The position numbers and the translations under genes are program-made. Shown piece after piece: positions 7,234-15,950 of a stretch of 64,000 bases of DNA (its first letter is position 1; every line of letters starts with the position of its first letter). This DNA is from Streptomyces sp. AP-93 (GTDB lineage: Bacteria > Actinomycetota > Actinomycetes > Streptomycetales > Streptomycetaceae), in assembly GCF_022808175.1 (NCBI RefSeq), contig NZ_JALGBX010000004.1, forward strand, positions 269,446 through 333,445, given 5' to 3'. The notes below the pieces were generated by a model. It was given only the letters and a program-made list of their open reading frames with translations, had not been told where the DNA came from and made no database searches.

Positions 7234-8193
7234 ATGAACACCTCGCCCCCTCCCGGCGCTTCGCCCCGACAGTTGCGCGACCTCGCCCCCGGCATCGCCG
7301 GCATGGCCCTCGTCGGCAGCAGCGTCACCGTCTCGCACTCCCTCGTGGACGCCCCGCTCTTCGGCGTGCAGGCCGCCCGTTACGCGGTGGCCGCGCTGCT
7401 CCTGTTCGGCCTGGCCCGCATCGCCCGGGTGCCGATCAGGGCCCCGCGCGGCCGGGAGTGGCTGTGGCTGAGCGGGGTCGCCGCGACCGGGCTGGTGCTG
7501 TTCAACGTGGCCGTCGTACGGGGCGTCGCGCACGCGGAGCCGGCCGTCATCGCGGTCGCCGTGGCCTCGGCACCGATCCTGCTCGGGGTGATCGGGCCGC
7601 TGCTGGAGGGCCGCAGGCCGAGCCCCCGGGTGCTGGTGGCCGCGGTGGTGGTCGTCGCCGGGGCGGTCCTGGTGGAGGGAACGGGCCGGACCGACGCGGC
7701 CGGGGTGGGCTGGGCCGCGCTCGCGCTGGGCTGCGAGGCGGCCTTCACGCTGCTCGCGGTACCGGTGCTGCGGCGCCACGGCCCGTGGGGGGTCTCGCTG
7801 CACGCGGTGTGGCTGGGTGCGGTGATGCTGGCGGTGCTCACGGTGTGCGTCGAGGGGCCTTCGGAGCTCGTGTCGGTGAGCCCGCGCCAGTGGGCGGCCG
7901 TCGGATACCTCGCCGTCCTGGTGACGGCGGTGGCCTTCCTCCTCTGGTACCGCACGGTGGCCGCGGTGGGCGCCGGCCGGGCCGGGCTGCTGGCCGGGGT
8001 GGCGCCGCTCGCGGCGGCCGGCGCGGGAGCCGTGACCGGCGGCGGGGTGCCTGGGCCGGCGGTGTGGCTGGGCCTGGCCGTGGTGGTCGCCGGGCTGGCG
8101 GTCGGGCTCCGGCCGGAGCGGGCCCCGAGCGGGCAGGCGGGCGCGCAGGGCGCGCGAAAGCCTCGTAACGCCCAGGAGTCCACGGCCCCTTGA
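7234..8193 (+). CDS. EamA/DMT-family transporter
   Basis: A 319-residue membrane protein of the drug/metabolite transporter superfamily, usually exporters of amino acids or related metabolites. Ten hydrophobic segments are visible, arranged as two five-helix EamA halves. Typical stretches are GVQAARYAVAALLLFGLARI in the first half, AEPAVIAVAVASAPILLGVI at its end, and GYLAVLVTAVAFLLWYRTVA in the second. The ATG is used although no strong ribosome site precedes it; with a 29-bp intergenic gap the transcript may be nearly leaderless. It is divergent from a MocR regulator, its probable controller. Its stop abuts the start region of the AraC gene downstream on the same strand. The substrate is unknown. 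Confidence 0.87.
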   Translation: MNTSPPPGASPRQLRDLAPGIAGMALVGSSVTVSHSLVDAPLFGVQAARYAVAALLLFGLARIARVPIRAPRGREWLWLSGVAATGLVLFNVAVVRGVAHAEPAVIAVAVASAPILLGVIGPLLEGRRPSPRVLVAAVVVVAGAVLVEGTGRTDAAGVGWAALALGCEAAFTLLAVPVLRRHGPWGVSLHAVWLGAVMLAVLTVCVEGPSELVSVSPRQWAAVGYLAVLVTAVAFLLWYRTVAAVGAGRAGLLAGVAPLAAAGAGAVTGGGVPGPAVWLGLAVVVAGLAVGLRPERAPSGQAGAQGARKPRNAQESTAP

Positions 8194-8225
8194 GCGCTCC
8201 CCGCTTTGTGGATCACAATCCGCAG

Positions 8226-9161
8226 ATGGCAACGCCTCCGTACAGCAGCTGGATGCGGTACTTCTCGCCGACCGCCAACCACCGCCGGCTCGGGCTGGTG
8301 TGCCTCGGTGTGGGGGTGCAGGAGGGCGTGCTGCCGGTGGTCGGGCCGCGGGTGCTCGACCACCACGTCGCGGTGGTGGTCTGCGCCGGCCGGGGCTGGT
8401 TCAGCCACGGCGGGCGGGCCCCGCAGCCGGTGACGGCCCCGGCGCTGCTGTGGCTGGTGCCCGGGGTCGAGCACCACTACGGCCCCGACCCGCAGACCGG
8501 CTGGGACGAGTGCTTCGTGGATTTCGCCGGCCACAGCGTGGCGGCGTACACCGACCTCGGCTACGTCACCCCCGACCGCCCGCTGGTACCGCTCAGCGGG
8601 ACGGCCGGGGTGCGGCACGTGGTCGACGGGATCGTACGGGCGGCCCGGCTCGGCGGCCCCCTGCTGGAGGTGGAGGCCGCCGCGGCCGTGCACGGGCTGC
8701 TCGTCGCGCTGCGCTACGCCCGGGCGGGGGTGTCGCGGCACGGGGACGCCGTGATGGACTCGCTGGCCCGGGACGCGCTGCTGCCGATATCGGTGGCCGA
8801 GCACGCCGCCCGGCTCGGGATGTCCCTCCCCGAACTGCGCGGGGCCGTGCGGGGCAGTACCGGGGAGGGGGTCAAGGAGTACCTCCTCGGTATCCGCCTG
8901 AGCCGGGCGAAGGAACTGCTCGCCCGCACCGACCTGCCGGTCGCCGGGGTCGCCCGGCGGGTCGGTTACGAGGACGCCGCCTACTTCAGCAGGCTGTTCA
9001 GCCGCCGGGTGGGCGTGGCGCCCGTCCGGTTCCGCCGGCAGCAGTCGGCGCAGCAGCAGTCGCCGCGGTGGCTCCCGCTGCCCCAGGAGCCGTCACCCCC
9101 GGAGCCGTCGCCGCCGGCCCCGACACCGCAGGAAGGCGTCACGGCAGGTAGCCGATGTTGA
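8226..9161 (+). CDS. AraC-family transcriptional regulator with cupin sensor domain
   Basis: A 311-residue regulator. The first ~165 residues form a cupin-like effector domain (RVLDHHVAVVVCAGRGWFSH, then LLWLVPGVEHHYGPD and WDECFVDFAG). The C-terminal ~100 residues form the AraC DNA-binding domain: VAEHAARLGMSLPELR, LLGIRLSRAKELLARTDLPV, and VARRVGYEDAAYFSRLFSRR followed by GVAPVRFRR. A Gln/Pro/Ser-rich tail of ~45 residues follows. The start is uncertain: the ATG at MATPPYSSW is preferred, but a TTG 36 bp upstream overlaps the stop of the EamA gene and would allow coupling. Its end overlaps the end of the convergent glycosidase gene by 23 bp. Targets are unknown. Confidence 0.82.
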   Translation: MATPPYSSWMRYFSPTANHRRLGLVCLGVGVQEGVLPVVGPRVLDHHVAVVVCAGRGWFSHGGRAPQPVTAPALLWLVPGVEHHYGPDPQTGWDECFVDFAGHSVAAYTDLGYVTPDRPLVPLSGTAGVRHVVDGIVRAARLGGPLLEVEAAAAVHGLLVALRYARAGVSRHGDAVMDSLARDALLPISVAEHAARLGMSLPELRGAVRGSTGEGVKEYLLGIRLSRAKELLARTDLPVAGVARRVGYEDAAYFSRLFSRRVGVAPVRFRRQQSAQQQSPRWLPLPQEPSPPEPSPPAPTPQEGVTAGSRC

Positions 9162-12100
9162 GTTCCGCGACCGCCGTCCACGGATTGCCCGAAACCTCCC
9201 TCGTGGCCTTGAGCTTGACGTAGCGCGCGGTGCGCGCCGTGAAGGCGACGTCCTGCTGCGCGGTGGTGTTGGGATACGTACCGGACGCGGCCGCCGTACT
9301 CCAGGTGACCCCGTCCGTCGACGTGAGGACCTGGTAGTCGGCGATGCGCCCGTTGCTCTGCGTCTGGCGGGGCAGGTAGTGCAGGGCGGAGACGTTGTAG
9401 GAGGCGCCGAGGTCGAGGGTGATCTCGTGCGGCATCTGCGCGGTGGCCTGGTACCACTGGGTGTGCCAGATCGTGGCGCCGTCCCCGTCGAGCACGTTGG
9501 CCGCGGCGCCGTTCTCGCCCGCGGTCTCCTGGCTGTCGACGGCCTTGACGCTCATCTGCGTCTGCGGCACGAGGAGTTCGCCGCCGCTCCCGGTACCCAG
9601 GTCGTCGACGGCGAGGTCGTCGAGGATGAAGTCGGCCTCGTTGTGGGAGCCTTCGCCGGTCACCTTCCGTACGCCGATCCAGGCGTCGGTCCCCGCGGTA
9701 AAGGTCTTGGTGAAGGTGGTGGCCGTACGCGCCTGGTTCAGCGCGGTGGCCGTCTCGGTGCTCCCGGAGCCGGTGATGAACTGGTAGTCCCCGCTGAAGC
9801 CGTTCTCGTAGCTGAAGGTGACCTTGTACGAGCGGCCGGGCGTCAGCCGCAGGGTCTGCGGGAGGGTGCGGTAGACCAGCCCCTGCCGCTCCTCGTGCGA
9901 TTTCAGCGAGTTCTGCCCGCTGATCACGTCGTCGACGAGCTTCCCGCTCCAACCCGCCTGGGTGTACGGGGCGTTGCGCTGGGCGATGTGGGTGCGCGGG
10001 TCGGTGGCCGAGCCGCCGGCGCCGCCGAAGGCGAAGGGGCCCCAGCCCGCGTCGACGTTCTCGAAGTCCTCGGTGAACCAGTGGCCGTTCAGCGGGGTGC
10101 GGGCGGAGCGGACGACCCGTACGTCGTCCAGGTAGACGGTTCCGGAGCCGGAGGCCGCCGACAGTTTGAGGGTGGCCGCCGACTGACCTCCGGGGACGTC
10201 GAAGAGCACCTTCATGCGCTGCATCTTGGTGCCGTTCTTCTCGCTGCCGCCGAGGTTGTTGGTCAGCGGCGAGGAGTCGGCGTAGACGGAGGCGGCCGTG
10301 CCTGCGGCGGGGGTCACGGTGAGGGTGGCGGCGCGTCCGGCGGGGGTGGAGACCCAGACGGAGGCGGCGTAGGTGCCGGGGGTGAGCCCGGTGAGCTGCT
10401 GGGAGACGGCCGGCACGGTGCTCGCCGCCATCGTGAGCTCGTTCTGCCCCTGGGCGTTGCGGGTGACGGCGGCGCCGGTCCCGGTGACGGACCAGGCGCT
10501 CAGGTTGCCGGAGAAGAAGGAGGGGTCCTTGACGGGGCTGCCCTCGCCCCAGTTCGGGTCGGCCTGGGCCGGGGCGGCGCCGTTGGTGACGACGTAGGCG
10601 GTCCTGGCGGCGGCGCTGATGGTCACCTGCCCGCCGGTGACGGCCAGGTCGCCGACCAACTGGCGTCCGGTGTCGGTCAGTTTGTACAGCTTGGGCGAGG
10701 ACCAGCCGGCCGGGAGGGTCCAGGTGGTGGAGGCGGCCTTGTCGTTCCAGTGGTAGAGCTTGCCGTCGCGCGGGAGCAGGTAGGCGGAGCCGTCGAGGAC
10801 GGCCCGCCCGGCGGTGGTGATCTTGCGAGTGTTCCCGGAGGTGGTGACGGTGGTGCCGTTGGCGAGGGTGACCGCTCCCGCGGTCCACTTCACGATCGGG
10901 GATTCCTGGAGGTACTTGGTCGGCAGGTTCGTCGCGAAGGTGGTGGTGACGAAGGAGGTGAAGTCCCGCTTGCCCTGCCAGCCCTCGTAGGCGGTGATCT
11001 CCGCGCCGCCGAGCAGCGGGTTGGCTGCGATCCAGTCGTCCTTGGTGTGGTTGGCGATGAAGCGGGCGATGTTCGAGTTGATGCCCTTGAGGTCGGTGCC
11101 GCCGTAGTTGACGTCGGTGGCCCAGTGGTGCCAGAGGGACTGCCCGGTCAGGGAGGCGGGGAACTCGGTGGCCAGCTGGTAGCCGAGGCCGCCGATCTCG
11201 CGTTCGAGCTTGCGCGAGAGGTAGCCGTCGCCGTACCAGACGTCCACGTAGAGGAAGTCCAGGCCGGGGGCGGCCGCCTTGAGGTCCTGGAGCCGCTTGA
11301 GGCGCCCGCCGGACTGGCCGTCCTTGCGGGTGTCCACGTAGTACGACTGGTCGAGCCAGTCCCAGCCGAGGCCGCCGGTCTGGTGCGCCGGGTCGAAGGT
11401 GGCTGAGACCGGGTACTCCTCGGTGGCGTTGATGTGGACGCCGAAGTCGGCGTTGTAGGTGTGGCCGACGGTGGTGAGGGTGTTCAGGTCGGTGGCGCCG
11501 CCGAGCTTGGAGCCGATGTTCTTGTAGTCCATGTGGGCCGAGTCGTGGCCTTCGGAGGCGTACCCCTTGAGCAGGACGAACTGGCCGAGGCCGTCGGTGG
11601 CCAGGTTGACCCGCTTGGTCTCGTCGAGGGTCTCGGCGAAGGGGTGGGTGGCCGCGGAGGCGAAGTTGAAGGGGATGCGCTGCACGACCCGGTCGGCGGT
11701 CTGCTGCCAGCCCGTGGGCGCGGTCCAGATGTCGCGGTAGGCGACCGCCGCGTCCTGCCAGTCCACGGTGGAGTCGGCGTTGCGGTCGGCCGTGATCGCG
11801 ACGCGGACGTAGGGCAGGGGCTCGGTGTCGGTGTCGGCGGCGCCCGAGGCGCGGTAGAGCCAGGATCCGCTCCACAGGCCGGCCCGGCGGTAGGTGCCCT
11901 TGTCGGTGACCTGCTTGCTGATCCGGCCGTTCTCGTTGGCGGTCCCGCCCGAGGGGGCGTCGTAGTACGAGTTGGAGTCGATGGCGGCGGCCAGCTTGCC
12001 GGTGTTGGCCAGGCCGTACATCACGGTCGTGGCGGAGGCGTCGACCGGGGTGTTCGCGGTGATCGGGGTGAAGGTGTCGCCGGTGCCGGTGGTGGCGGTG

Positions 12101-12576
12101 TGCATCTTCGCGGTGGAGAGCGCGGCGCCCGCCTGGTTGCTGCGGACGCTGACGAGGTTGTGGCCCGGAATCGCGAAGCTGCGTACGCGCAGGGCGGCCG
12201 TGTCCTCGATCGCGGTGACCTTGAACTCCACCACCGAACCGGTCACCGAGAGCCGGGACCTGATGGTCACTCCGGAGAAGGCCAGCGCGTAGTCCACGCC
12301 GGAGGCGGAGGGGGTGGCGGTGACCGTGGGGGTGTAGGTGGTTCCGTTGACGACGATCGCGCCGATGGTGTCCTCGTTGCCGTTCAGCACGTCCCCGGTG
12401 GCGGTGCGGGTGTAGCTGATGACGCGGGGGAAGGCGCTGTCCACGCTGACGGACAGCTCGGGCGAGGTGATCGTCACGGGGCCGGCCGCCACGGCGGGGG
12501 CGGCGGGCACGGCCACGACCAAGGTGGCCACGAGACCGGCCACCGCGGCTGCGGCCGGCCAGAGGGGGGTTCGCAT
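9139..12576 (-). CDS. Secreted GH101 endo-alpha-N-acetylgalactosaminidase-type glycosidase
   Basis: A 1145-residue secreted enzyme. Residues 1-31 are a signal peptide. About 35-290 are the beta-sandwich N-terminal part; about 300-600 the GH101 catalytic barrel; about 690-830 and 840-990 two carbohydrate-binding-type beta domains; the last ~140 residues an F5/8-type (CBM32-like) module. The nucleophile is expected at D445 in FLYVDVWYGD and the acid/base at E471 in YQLATEFP, matching the spacing and context of the pneumococcal and bifidobacterial enzymes, followed by the conserved WHHWATDVNYGG and KGINSNIARFI. GH101 enzymes release the Gal-GalNAc disaccharide from Ser/Thr of O-glycoproteins. 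The start ATG has GGAGG four bases upstream. Transcribed alone and convergent with the AraC gene. Substrate specificity is inferred from the family. Confidence 0.87.
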   Translation of the reverse strand: MRTPLWPAAAAVAGLVATLVVAVPAAPAVAAGPVTITSPELSVSVDSAFPRVISYTRTATGDVLNGNEDTIGAIVVNGTTYTPTVTATPSASGVDYALAFSGVTIRSRLSVTGSVVEFKVTAIEDTAALRVRSFAIPGHNLVSVRSNQAGAALSTAKMHTATTGTGDTFTPITANTPVDASATTVMYGLANTGKLAAAIDSNSYYDAPSGGTANENGRISKQVTDKGTYRRAGLWSGSWLYRASGAADTDTEPLPYVRVAITADRNADSTVDWQDAAVAYRDIWTAPTGWQQTADRVVQRIPFNFASAATHPFAETLDETKRVNLATDGLGQFVLLKGYASEGHDSAHMDYKNIGSKLGGATDLNTLTTVGHTYNADFGVHINATEEYPVSATFDPAHQTGGLGWDWLDQSYYVDTRKDGQSGGRLKRLQDLKAAAPGLDFLYVDVWYGDGYLSRKLEREIGGLGYQLATEFPASLTGQSLWHHWATDVNYGGTDLKGINSNIARFIANHTKDDWIAANPLLGGAEITAYEGWQGKRDFTSFVTTTFATNLPTKYLQESPIVKWTAGAVTLANGTTVTTSGNTRKITTAGRAVLDGSAYLLPRDGKLYHWNDKAASTTWTLPAGWSSPKLYKLTDTGRQLVGDLAVTGGQVTISAAARTAYVVTNGAAPAQADPNWGEGSPVKDPSFFSGNLSAWSVTGTGAAVTRNAQGQNELTMAASTVPAVSQQLTGLTPGTYAASVWVSTPAGRAATLTVTPAAGTAASVYADSSPLTNNLGGSEKNGTKMQRMKVLFDVPGGQSAATLKLSAASGSGTVYLDDVRVVRSARTPLNGHWFTEDFENVDAGWGPFAFGGAGGSATDPRTHIAQRNAPYTQAGWSGKLVDDVISGQNSLKSHEERQGLVYRTLPQTLRLTPGRSYKVTFSYENGFSGDYQFITGSGSTETATALNQARTATTFTKTFTAGTDAWIGVRKVTGEGSHNEADFILDDLAVDDLGTGSGGELLVPQTQMSVKAVDSQETAGENGAAANVLDGDGATIWHTQWYQATAQMPHEITLDLGASYNVSALHYLPRQTQSNGRIADYQVLTSTDGVTWSTAAASGTYPNTTAQQDVAFTARTARYVKLKATREVSGNPWTAVAELNIGYLP

Positions 12577-12779
12577 CGGACCTCCGGGAGTCGGCGCTTC
12601 CTGGGCGGAAGGGACCGCACGCCGTGGAGGCCGGCGGTCCGCTCACTGACCTGACAGCCTGCGGACCTCGGCCCGGCAGGCCCATGGACAAAGCCGAACC
12701 CCGTCGTGGACTTATGAGACGGGTGGTTCGGGTGGGCGCCCGCCTCGCGGCGGCACCCGCCCGGTCCGAAGGACGCCCC

Positions 12780-13320
12780 CTACACCCGCTCGACCCCCTC
12801 CGCCCTCGGGGAGTCGGGTACGCGGCCGCGGGCTCGCCGCGCCGGATCCACAGCAGGGCGCCCGCCAGGAGCATCACGCCCCCATCAGCCAGGGCGACCG
12901 GACCCGCGGCCGCCGCGGTGCCGCCGGGCAGGAGCAGCCCGCTCGCGCCGGCGCCCAGGCCCACCGGGACCGCGCGCTCGCCACTGCCCGCGAGCCGGGC
13001 GGTCAGGGGTGCGAGGTGGTTGCCGAGCCCGGAGCAGAGGAAGCCCGGCGCAGGCGAGAACGGCGAAGAGCATCGCGCCCGACCCGGGCGCCCCGGTGAA
13101 CGACGCGGCGCGGCCCGATGTCAGCAGTTCGAGTGCGGCGAGGGCGCCGCCCGCGACCGGCGCTCGCCACCACGGCGCCCGGCAGCGGTGGTGTGGAGAG
13201 CGGGAGCACCAGCCCGGAGGTCGCCCGGCTCAGCCCGGCGGCGACTCCGTCGCCGTGGGCGAGCAGCCAGGGGAGCGCGCTGGAGCCCCGTCGTGGCGAT
13301 CGCCAAGAGCGGGTCCGGCG
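12780..13320 (-). pseudogene. Decayed C-terminal part of a membrane transporter (MFS-like)
   Basis: No intact frame exists, but joining frames on the minus strand gives membrane-protein sequence in order: LLAHGDGVAAGLSRATSGLV, then ALAALELLTSGRAASFTG, then MLFAVLACAG, then SGLGNHLAPLTARLAGSG, then VALADGGVMLLAGALLWIRR, and a possible end at the TAG at 12780-12782. At least three frameshifts separate these pieces, and the N-terminal half is absent, cut off by the neighbouring heavy-metal-binding-domain gene. The layout resembles the last helices of an MFS transporter. Sequencing errors are unlikely to explain several shifts in 500 bp, so this is read as an old gene remnant. Confidence 0.6.
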
Positions 13321-13326
13321 GACTTC

Positions 13327-13701
13327 CTAGGTGCTCGCCGGAACCAGGATGACGGCCGTCCCGTACGCGCACACCTCGGTGCCGACGTCGGCCGCGTCGG
13401 TCACGTCGAAGCGCATCATCAGCACGGCGTTCGCACCGCGCGCCTTCGCCTGTTCGATGAGGCGTTCCATGGCCTGGTTGCGGGTCTCCACCAGGGTCTT
13501 GGTGAGGCCCTTCAGCTCGCCGCCGATCATCGATTTCAGGCCGGCGCCGATCTGACTGCCCAGGTGGCGGGAGCGCACCGTGAGGCCGAAGACCTCTCCG
13601 ATGACCTGCTCGACCCGGTAGCCGGGGACGTCGTTCGTCGTCACCACCATGACACCGGTCTGCTGCGCGCCGGGGCCGCCGCCGTAATCCTCGATACCCA
13701 T
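13327..13701 (-). CDS. YbjQ/UPF0145 family protein
   Basis: A 124-residue protein of the YbjQ family (heavy-metal-binding domain DUF74), small cytosolic proteins that form rings and whose function is not established. The family core is clear: VMVVTTNDVPGYRVEQVIGE, VFGLTVRSRHLGSQIGAGLK, ELKGLTKTLVETRNQAMERL, KARGANAVLMMRFDVTD and a terminal strand EVCAYGTAVILV. About 15 extra residues (MGIEDYGGGPGAQQTG) precede the core. The ATG at that position gives the best fit; the open frame extends much further upstream without similarity. It is divergent from the secreted SH3-like gene across 243 bp. Confidence 0.85.
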   Translation of the reverse strand: MGIEDYGGGPGAQQTGVMVVTTNDVPGYRVEQVIGEVFGLTVRSRHLGSQIGAGLKSMIGGELKGLTKTLVETRNQAMERLIEQAKARGANAVLMMRFDVTDAADVGTEVCAYGTAVILVPAST

Positions 13702-13944
13702 GGCATCCACTCTGGCGGCGGCGCGCGGTACCCGCATCCGGAGGCGGCAGCCGCGGCTCTTCCCTCCGGAGCAGCCGGGCGGCGCCCCGGCCGGCCCCGC
13801 ACATTGGGCATATCGGGCTACGTCACGGTGCGTCAGCCGGACCTCCCGGCCCTCCGTCGCCATAGTCGTCCGTGGCAACCGCCTGGTTGCCGCCCCGTGC
13901 CGCGTGCCGCGGCCGGGCGGACGTCTTCTCGGAGGAGCCGGCTC

Positions 13945-14454
13945 ATGCTGAAGCCCACCAGGACCATCCTCGCCCTCACCGCCGGAAGCCTGGTGCTCGG
14001 CCTGGTCGGGGCGGGCACGGCCGTAGCGGCCGACCACTCGGAGCCCCGCGGCCCGGTCCTGACGACGCCCGTCGACGAGGAGGACGACGAGGGCAACGAG
14101 GGCAACGACTACGGCCGGGACGACGAGTACGGCAACCGCAAGCACGCCCGCGGTGTCGTCATCTCGCGCGGCCCGCTGGCCGTCCGCAGCCGGCCGACCA
14201 CCCACTCCCACAAGGTGGGCCGGGTGCACCCGCACGAGAAGCTCGCCATCGAGTGCAAGACGCGCGGCGAGCGGGTCGACGGGAACAACCTCTGGTACCT
14301 GCTGGAGGAGCGGGACGGCCGGGACGAGCAGGACCCCATGGACGAGGACCGCAAGAACGCGATGACCCCGAAGTCGGCGAAGGACCGCGACGACCGCTGG
14401 GTCTCGGCCCGCTACGTCAAGAACCTGGGCGAGGTCCGCTACTGCCGCTCCTAG
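13945..14454 (+). CDS. Secreted SH3-like domain protein
   Basis: A 169-residue exported protein. Residues 1-29 form a signal peptide (LKPTRTILALTAGSLVLGLV, cleavage near AVAA-DH). An acidic linker (DEEDDEGNEGNDYGRDDEYG) follows. Residues about 65-165 resemble a bacterial SH3 domain: ISRGPLAVRSRPTTHSHKVG, then VHPHEKLAIECKTRGERVDG, NNLWYLLEE, and a closing RWVSARYVKNLG. The strand is interrupted by a charged insertion (RDGRDEQDPMDEDRKNAMTP). Such proteins may bind peptidoglycan. The start is fixed by GGAGGAG eight bases upstream; the long frame upstream of it is not coding. Convergent with the NYN-domain gene 70 bp on. Confidence 0.8.
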   Translation: MLKPTRTILALTAGSLVLGLVGAGTAVAADHSEPRGPVLTTPVDEEDDEGNEGNDYGRDDEYGNRKHARGVVISRGPLAVRSRPTTHSHKVGRVHPHEKLAIECKTRGERVDGNNLWYLLEERDGRDEQDPMDEDRKNAMTPKSAKDRDDRWVSARYVKNLGEVRYCRS

Positions 14455-14524
14455 GCACCGACCCGCGGGGCGGCACACGGCACGGCGGCACACCACACAG
14501 CGCCGCCCCGCCCCGCGGCGAAGC

Positions 14525-14908
14525 CTAGGGGTCGTCCTGCCGATCGGGCCGCATCTCCGGGCGTACGGTCCGCGGTCCCACGCACCGCGCGCCGTACGCC
14601 CGTACCCGTGTCCGCAGTTCCCGGTCCGCCGTGACCACGACGCACCCGCCGTGCTCCGCGCAGGCGGCCGCGAGCTCCACGATCCGGTCATCGCCGCTGC
14701 CCGGCGCCTCGTCCACCCGTACACCGGGCACCGACTCGACTCCCCGGGCCGCGCCTTCGACGACGAGGACGATCTCTTCGCCCTCGTCGCGCAGCGCCAG
14801 CCGGTCGCGCAGCCGCTCGGCGGCGCCGCGCCGGTCCCGCCACCAGCCGTCCGGCACGGATCCGACGACGTTGGCACCGTCCACGATCAGTACGTTCGGC
14901 TCGTCCAC
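14525..14908 (-). CDS. NYN/PIN-like nuclease-fold protein
   Basis: A 127-residue protein with the Rossmann-like core of NYN/PIN domains. N-terminal VLIVDGANVVGSVPDGWWRD carries the first metal-binding Asp. GSGDDRIVELAAACAEHGG carries the second acidic pair (DD). CVVVTADRELRTRVRAYGAR carries the third (TADRELR), ending with a GARCVGPRT strand. These acidic positions build the Mg2+ site of PIN/NYN ribonucleases. Actinobacterial members are often labelled NTP pyrophosphohydrolase without support. The start is a GTG. It lies 69 bp downstream of the RNA kinase/phosphatase gene on the same strand, so it may be the third gene of that RNA-repair unit. Nuclease activity and any link to RNA repair are inferred. 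Confidence 0.72.
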   Translation of the reverse strand: MDEPNVLIVDGANVVGSVPDGWWRDRRGAAERLRDRLALRDEGEEIVLVVEGAARGVESVPGVRVDEAPGSGDDRIVELAAACAEHGGCVVVTADRELRTRVRAYGARCVGPRTVRPEMRPDRQDDP

Positions 14909-14977
14909 CTCCCCAGTATGGCGAGCCGGTCGGCTGTCGCCGGACGGGAAGCCGCCGTACTGCTGGAAGCCGCCGTA

Positions 14978-15946
14978 CTAGAAGTCCCCGTAGTTGACCT
15001 GCCAGGTGGCCAGCCCCATCCGGCGCCAGATGGCCACCACGCGGTCGCGGTCGTCCAGGGAGACCCGGACCGCGTACCGGTCGCGCACGTGCGCGTTGAA
15101 CAACTCCGCCTTGACGATGTCGTCGCGGCGCGTATCCCCCGCCGCCCGCATCCACAGCTCGTCGTACGGGACTTCGTGCTCCCGCAGCCAGGCCTCGGTC
15201 GGCTCCCGGTGCTCCTCGCCCCGCCCGGACAGCAGCACGATGGTGTCGCCGTCGGCCCGCCGGAAGGAGTCCAGCGCGTCGCGCACCGGCGCGTTCAGGG
15301 TGTCCAGGCCGCAGCGCGAGAAGTCGTACGGATTGCGGTCGCCGGTCATCGCGAGCGTGCCGTCGATATCGCACATCACCGCCGTCGGCAGCGCCGGGTC
15401 GGGAACGTACGGGGACACGTCCGGCTGGTCGTTGAGCCAGTCCGCGGTGAGCCGCCAGCCGCCCTTCTTCGCCTTCGCGTGCTTGTCGGCAAGTATCCGG
15501 ATGATCTCCTCGCCGACCTGACGCTCGCGCGCGGCGTCGCGCCGCAGGCACTCCTCCACGGGCACGTCGGTGTAGTCGTGCACGACGAAGGTGGCCCGTC
15601 CCGCGACGGCCGCCTTGAGCCGCTTGGGGATGTACGAGGTCAGGTGGGTATTGTCGACGACCACGTCGAAACCGCCCTCGACGGCCGCGCTGACGGCCGC
15701 GTCCTGGATGTCCAGCACGGTCTGCTCGTGCTTGTACGAACGCTCGCGCTCCGGGTCCGGCACGTCGAGCATGGCCCGCAGGTCGTCGAGGTTGACGCGG
15801 CGCATCCGGCCGCCGGACTGCGCCTGGAGGGCGCGCGCGGCGGTGGTCTTCCCGGAGGCCGGCAGACCCGTCATGACGTGGACCACCGGGAGCGCGGGGG
15901 GCGCGGCCGGGGGCGCGGGGGTCTCGGTTTCGGGTACTTCGGACAC
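14978..15946 (-). CDS. Polynucleotide kinase-phosphatase (T4 Pnkp-like)
   Basis: A 322-residue bifunctional end-healing enzyme: N-terminal 5'-kinase and C-terminal 3'-phosphatase, the same order and size as T4 Pnkp (301 residues). The kinase half has a P-loop GLPASGKTTAAR (about residues 27-38), VNLDDLRAML, a DNTHLTSYIPKRLK stretch and RRDAARERQVGEEII. The phosphatase half (from about 188) has the HAD motif DIDGTLA with D193 and D195, IVLLSGRGEEHREPTEAWL, and DDIVKAELFNAHV near the end. A Pro/Ala-rich leader of ~20 residues precedes the P-loop. The GTG start lies 4 bp after the RNA ligase stop, so the two are cotranscribed. It would restore 3'-OH/5'-phosphate RNA ends for sealing. Substrate is inferred from the ligase partner. 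Confidence 0.88.
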   Translation of the reverse strand: MSEVPETETPAPPAAPPALPVVHVMTGLPASGKTTAARALQAQSGGRMRRVNLDDLRAMLDVPDPERERSYKHEQTVLDIQDAAVSAAVEGGFDVVVDNTHLTSYIPKRLKAAVAGRATFVVHDYTDVPVEECLRRDAARERQVGEEIIRILADKHAKAKKGGWRLTADWLNDQPDVSPYVPDPALPTAVMCDIDGTLAMTGDRNPYDFSRCGLDTLNAPVRDALDSFRRADGDTIVLLSGRGEEHREPTEAWLREHEVPYDELWMRAAGDTRRDDIVKAELFNAHVRDRYAVRVSLDDRDRVVAIWRRMGLATWQVNYGDF

Positions 15947-15950
15947 GGGT

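Noticed and set aside
8981..12964. Open frame of 1327 codons overlapping the GH101 gene in another frame
   Set aside because: Arg/Pro/Gly-rich with no domains; it is a high-G+C shadow of the glycosidase gene. Only its first ~60 residues fall outside, in the transporter remnant.
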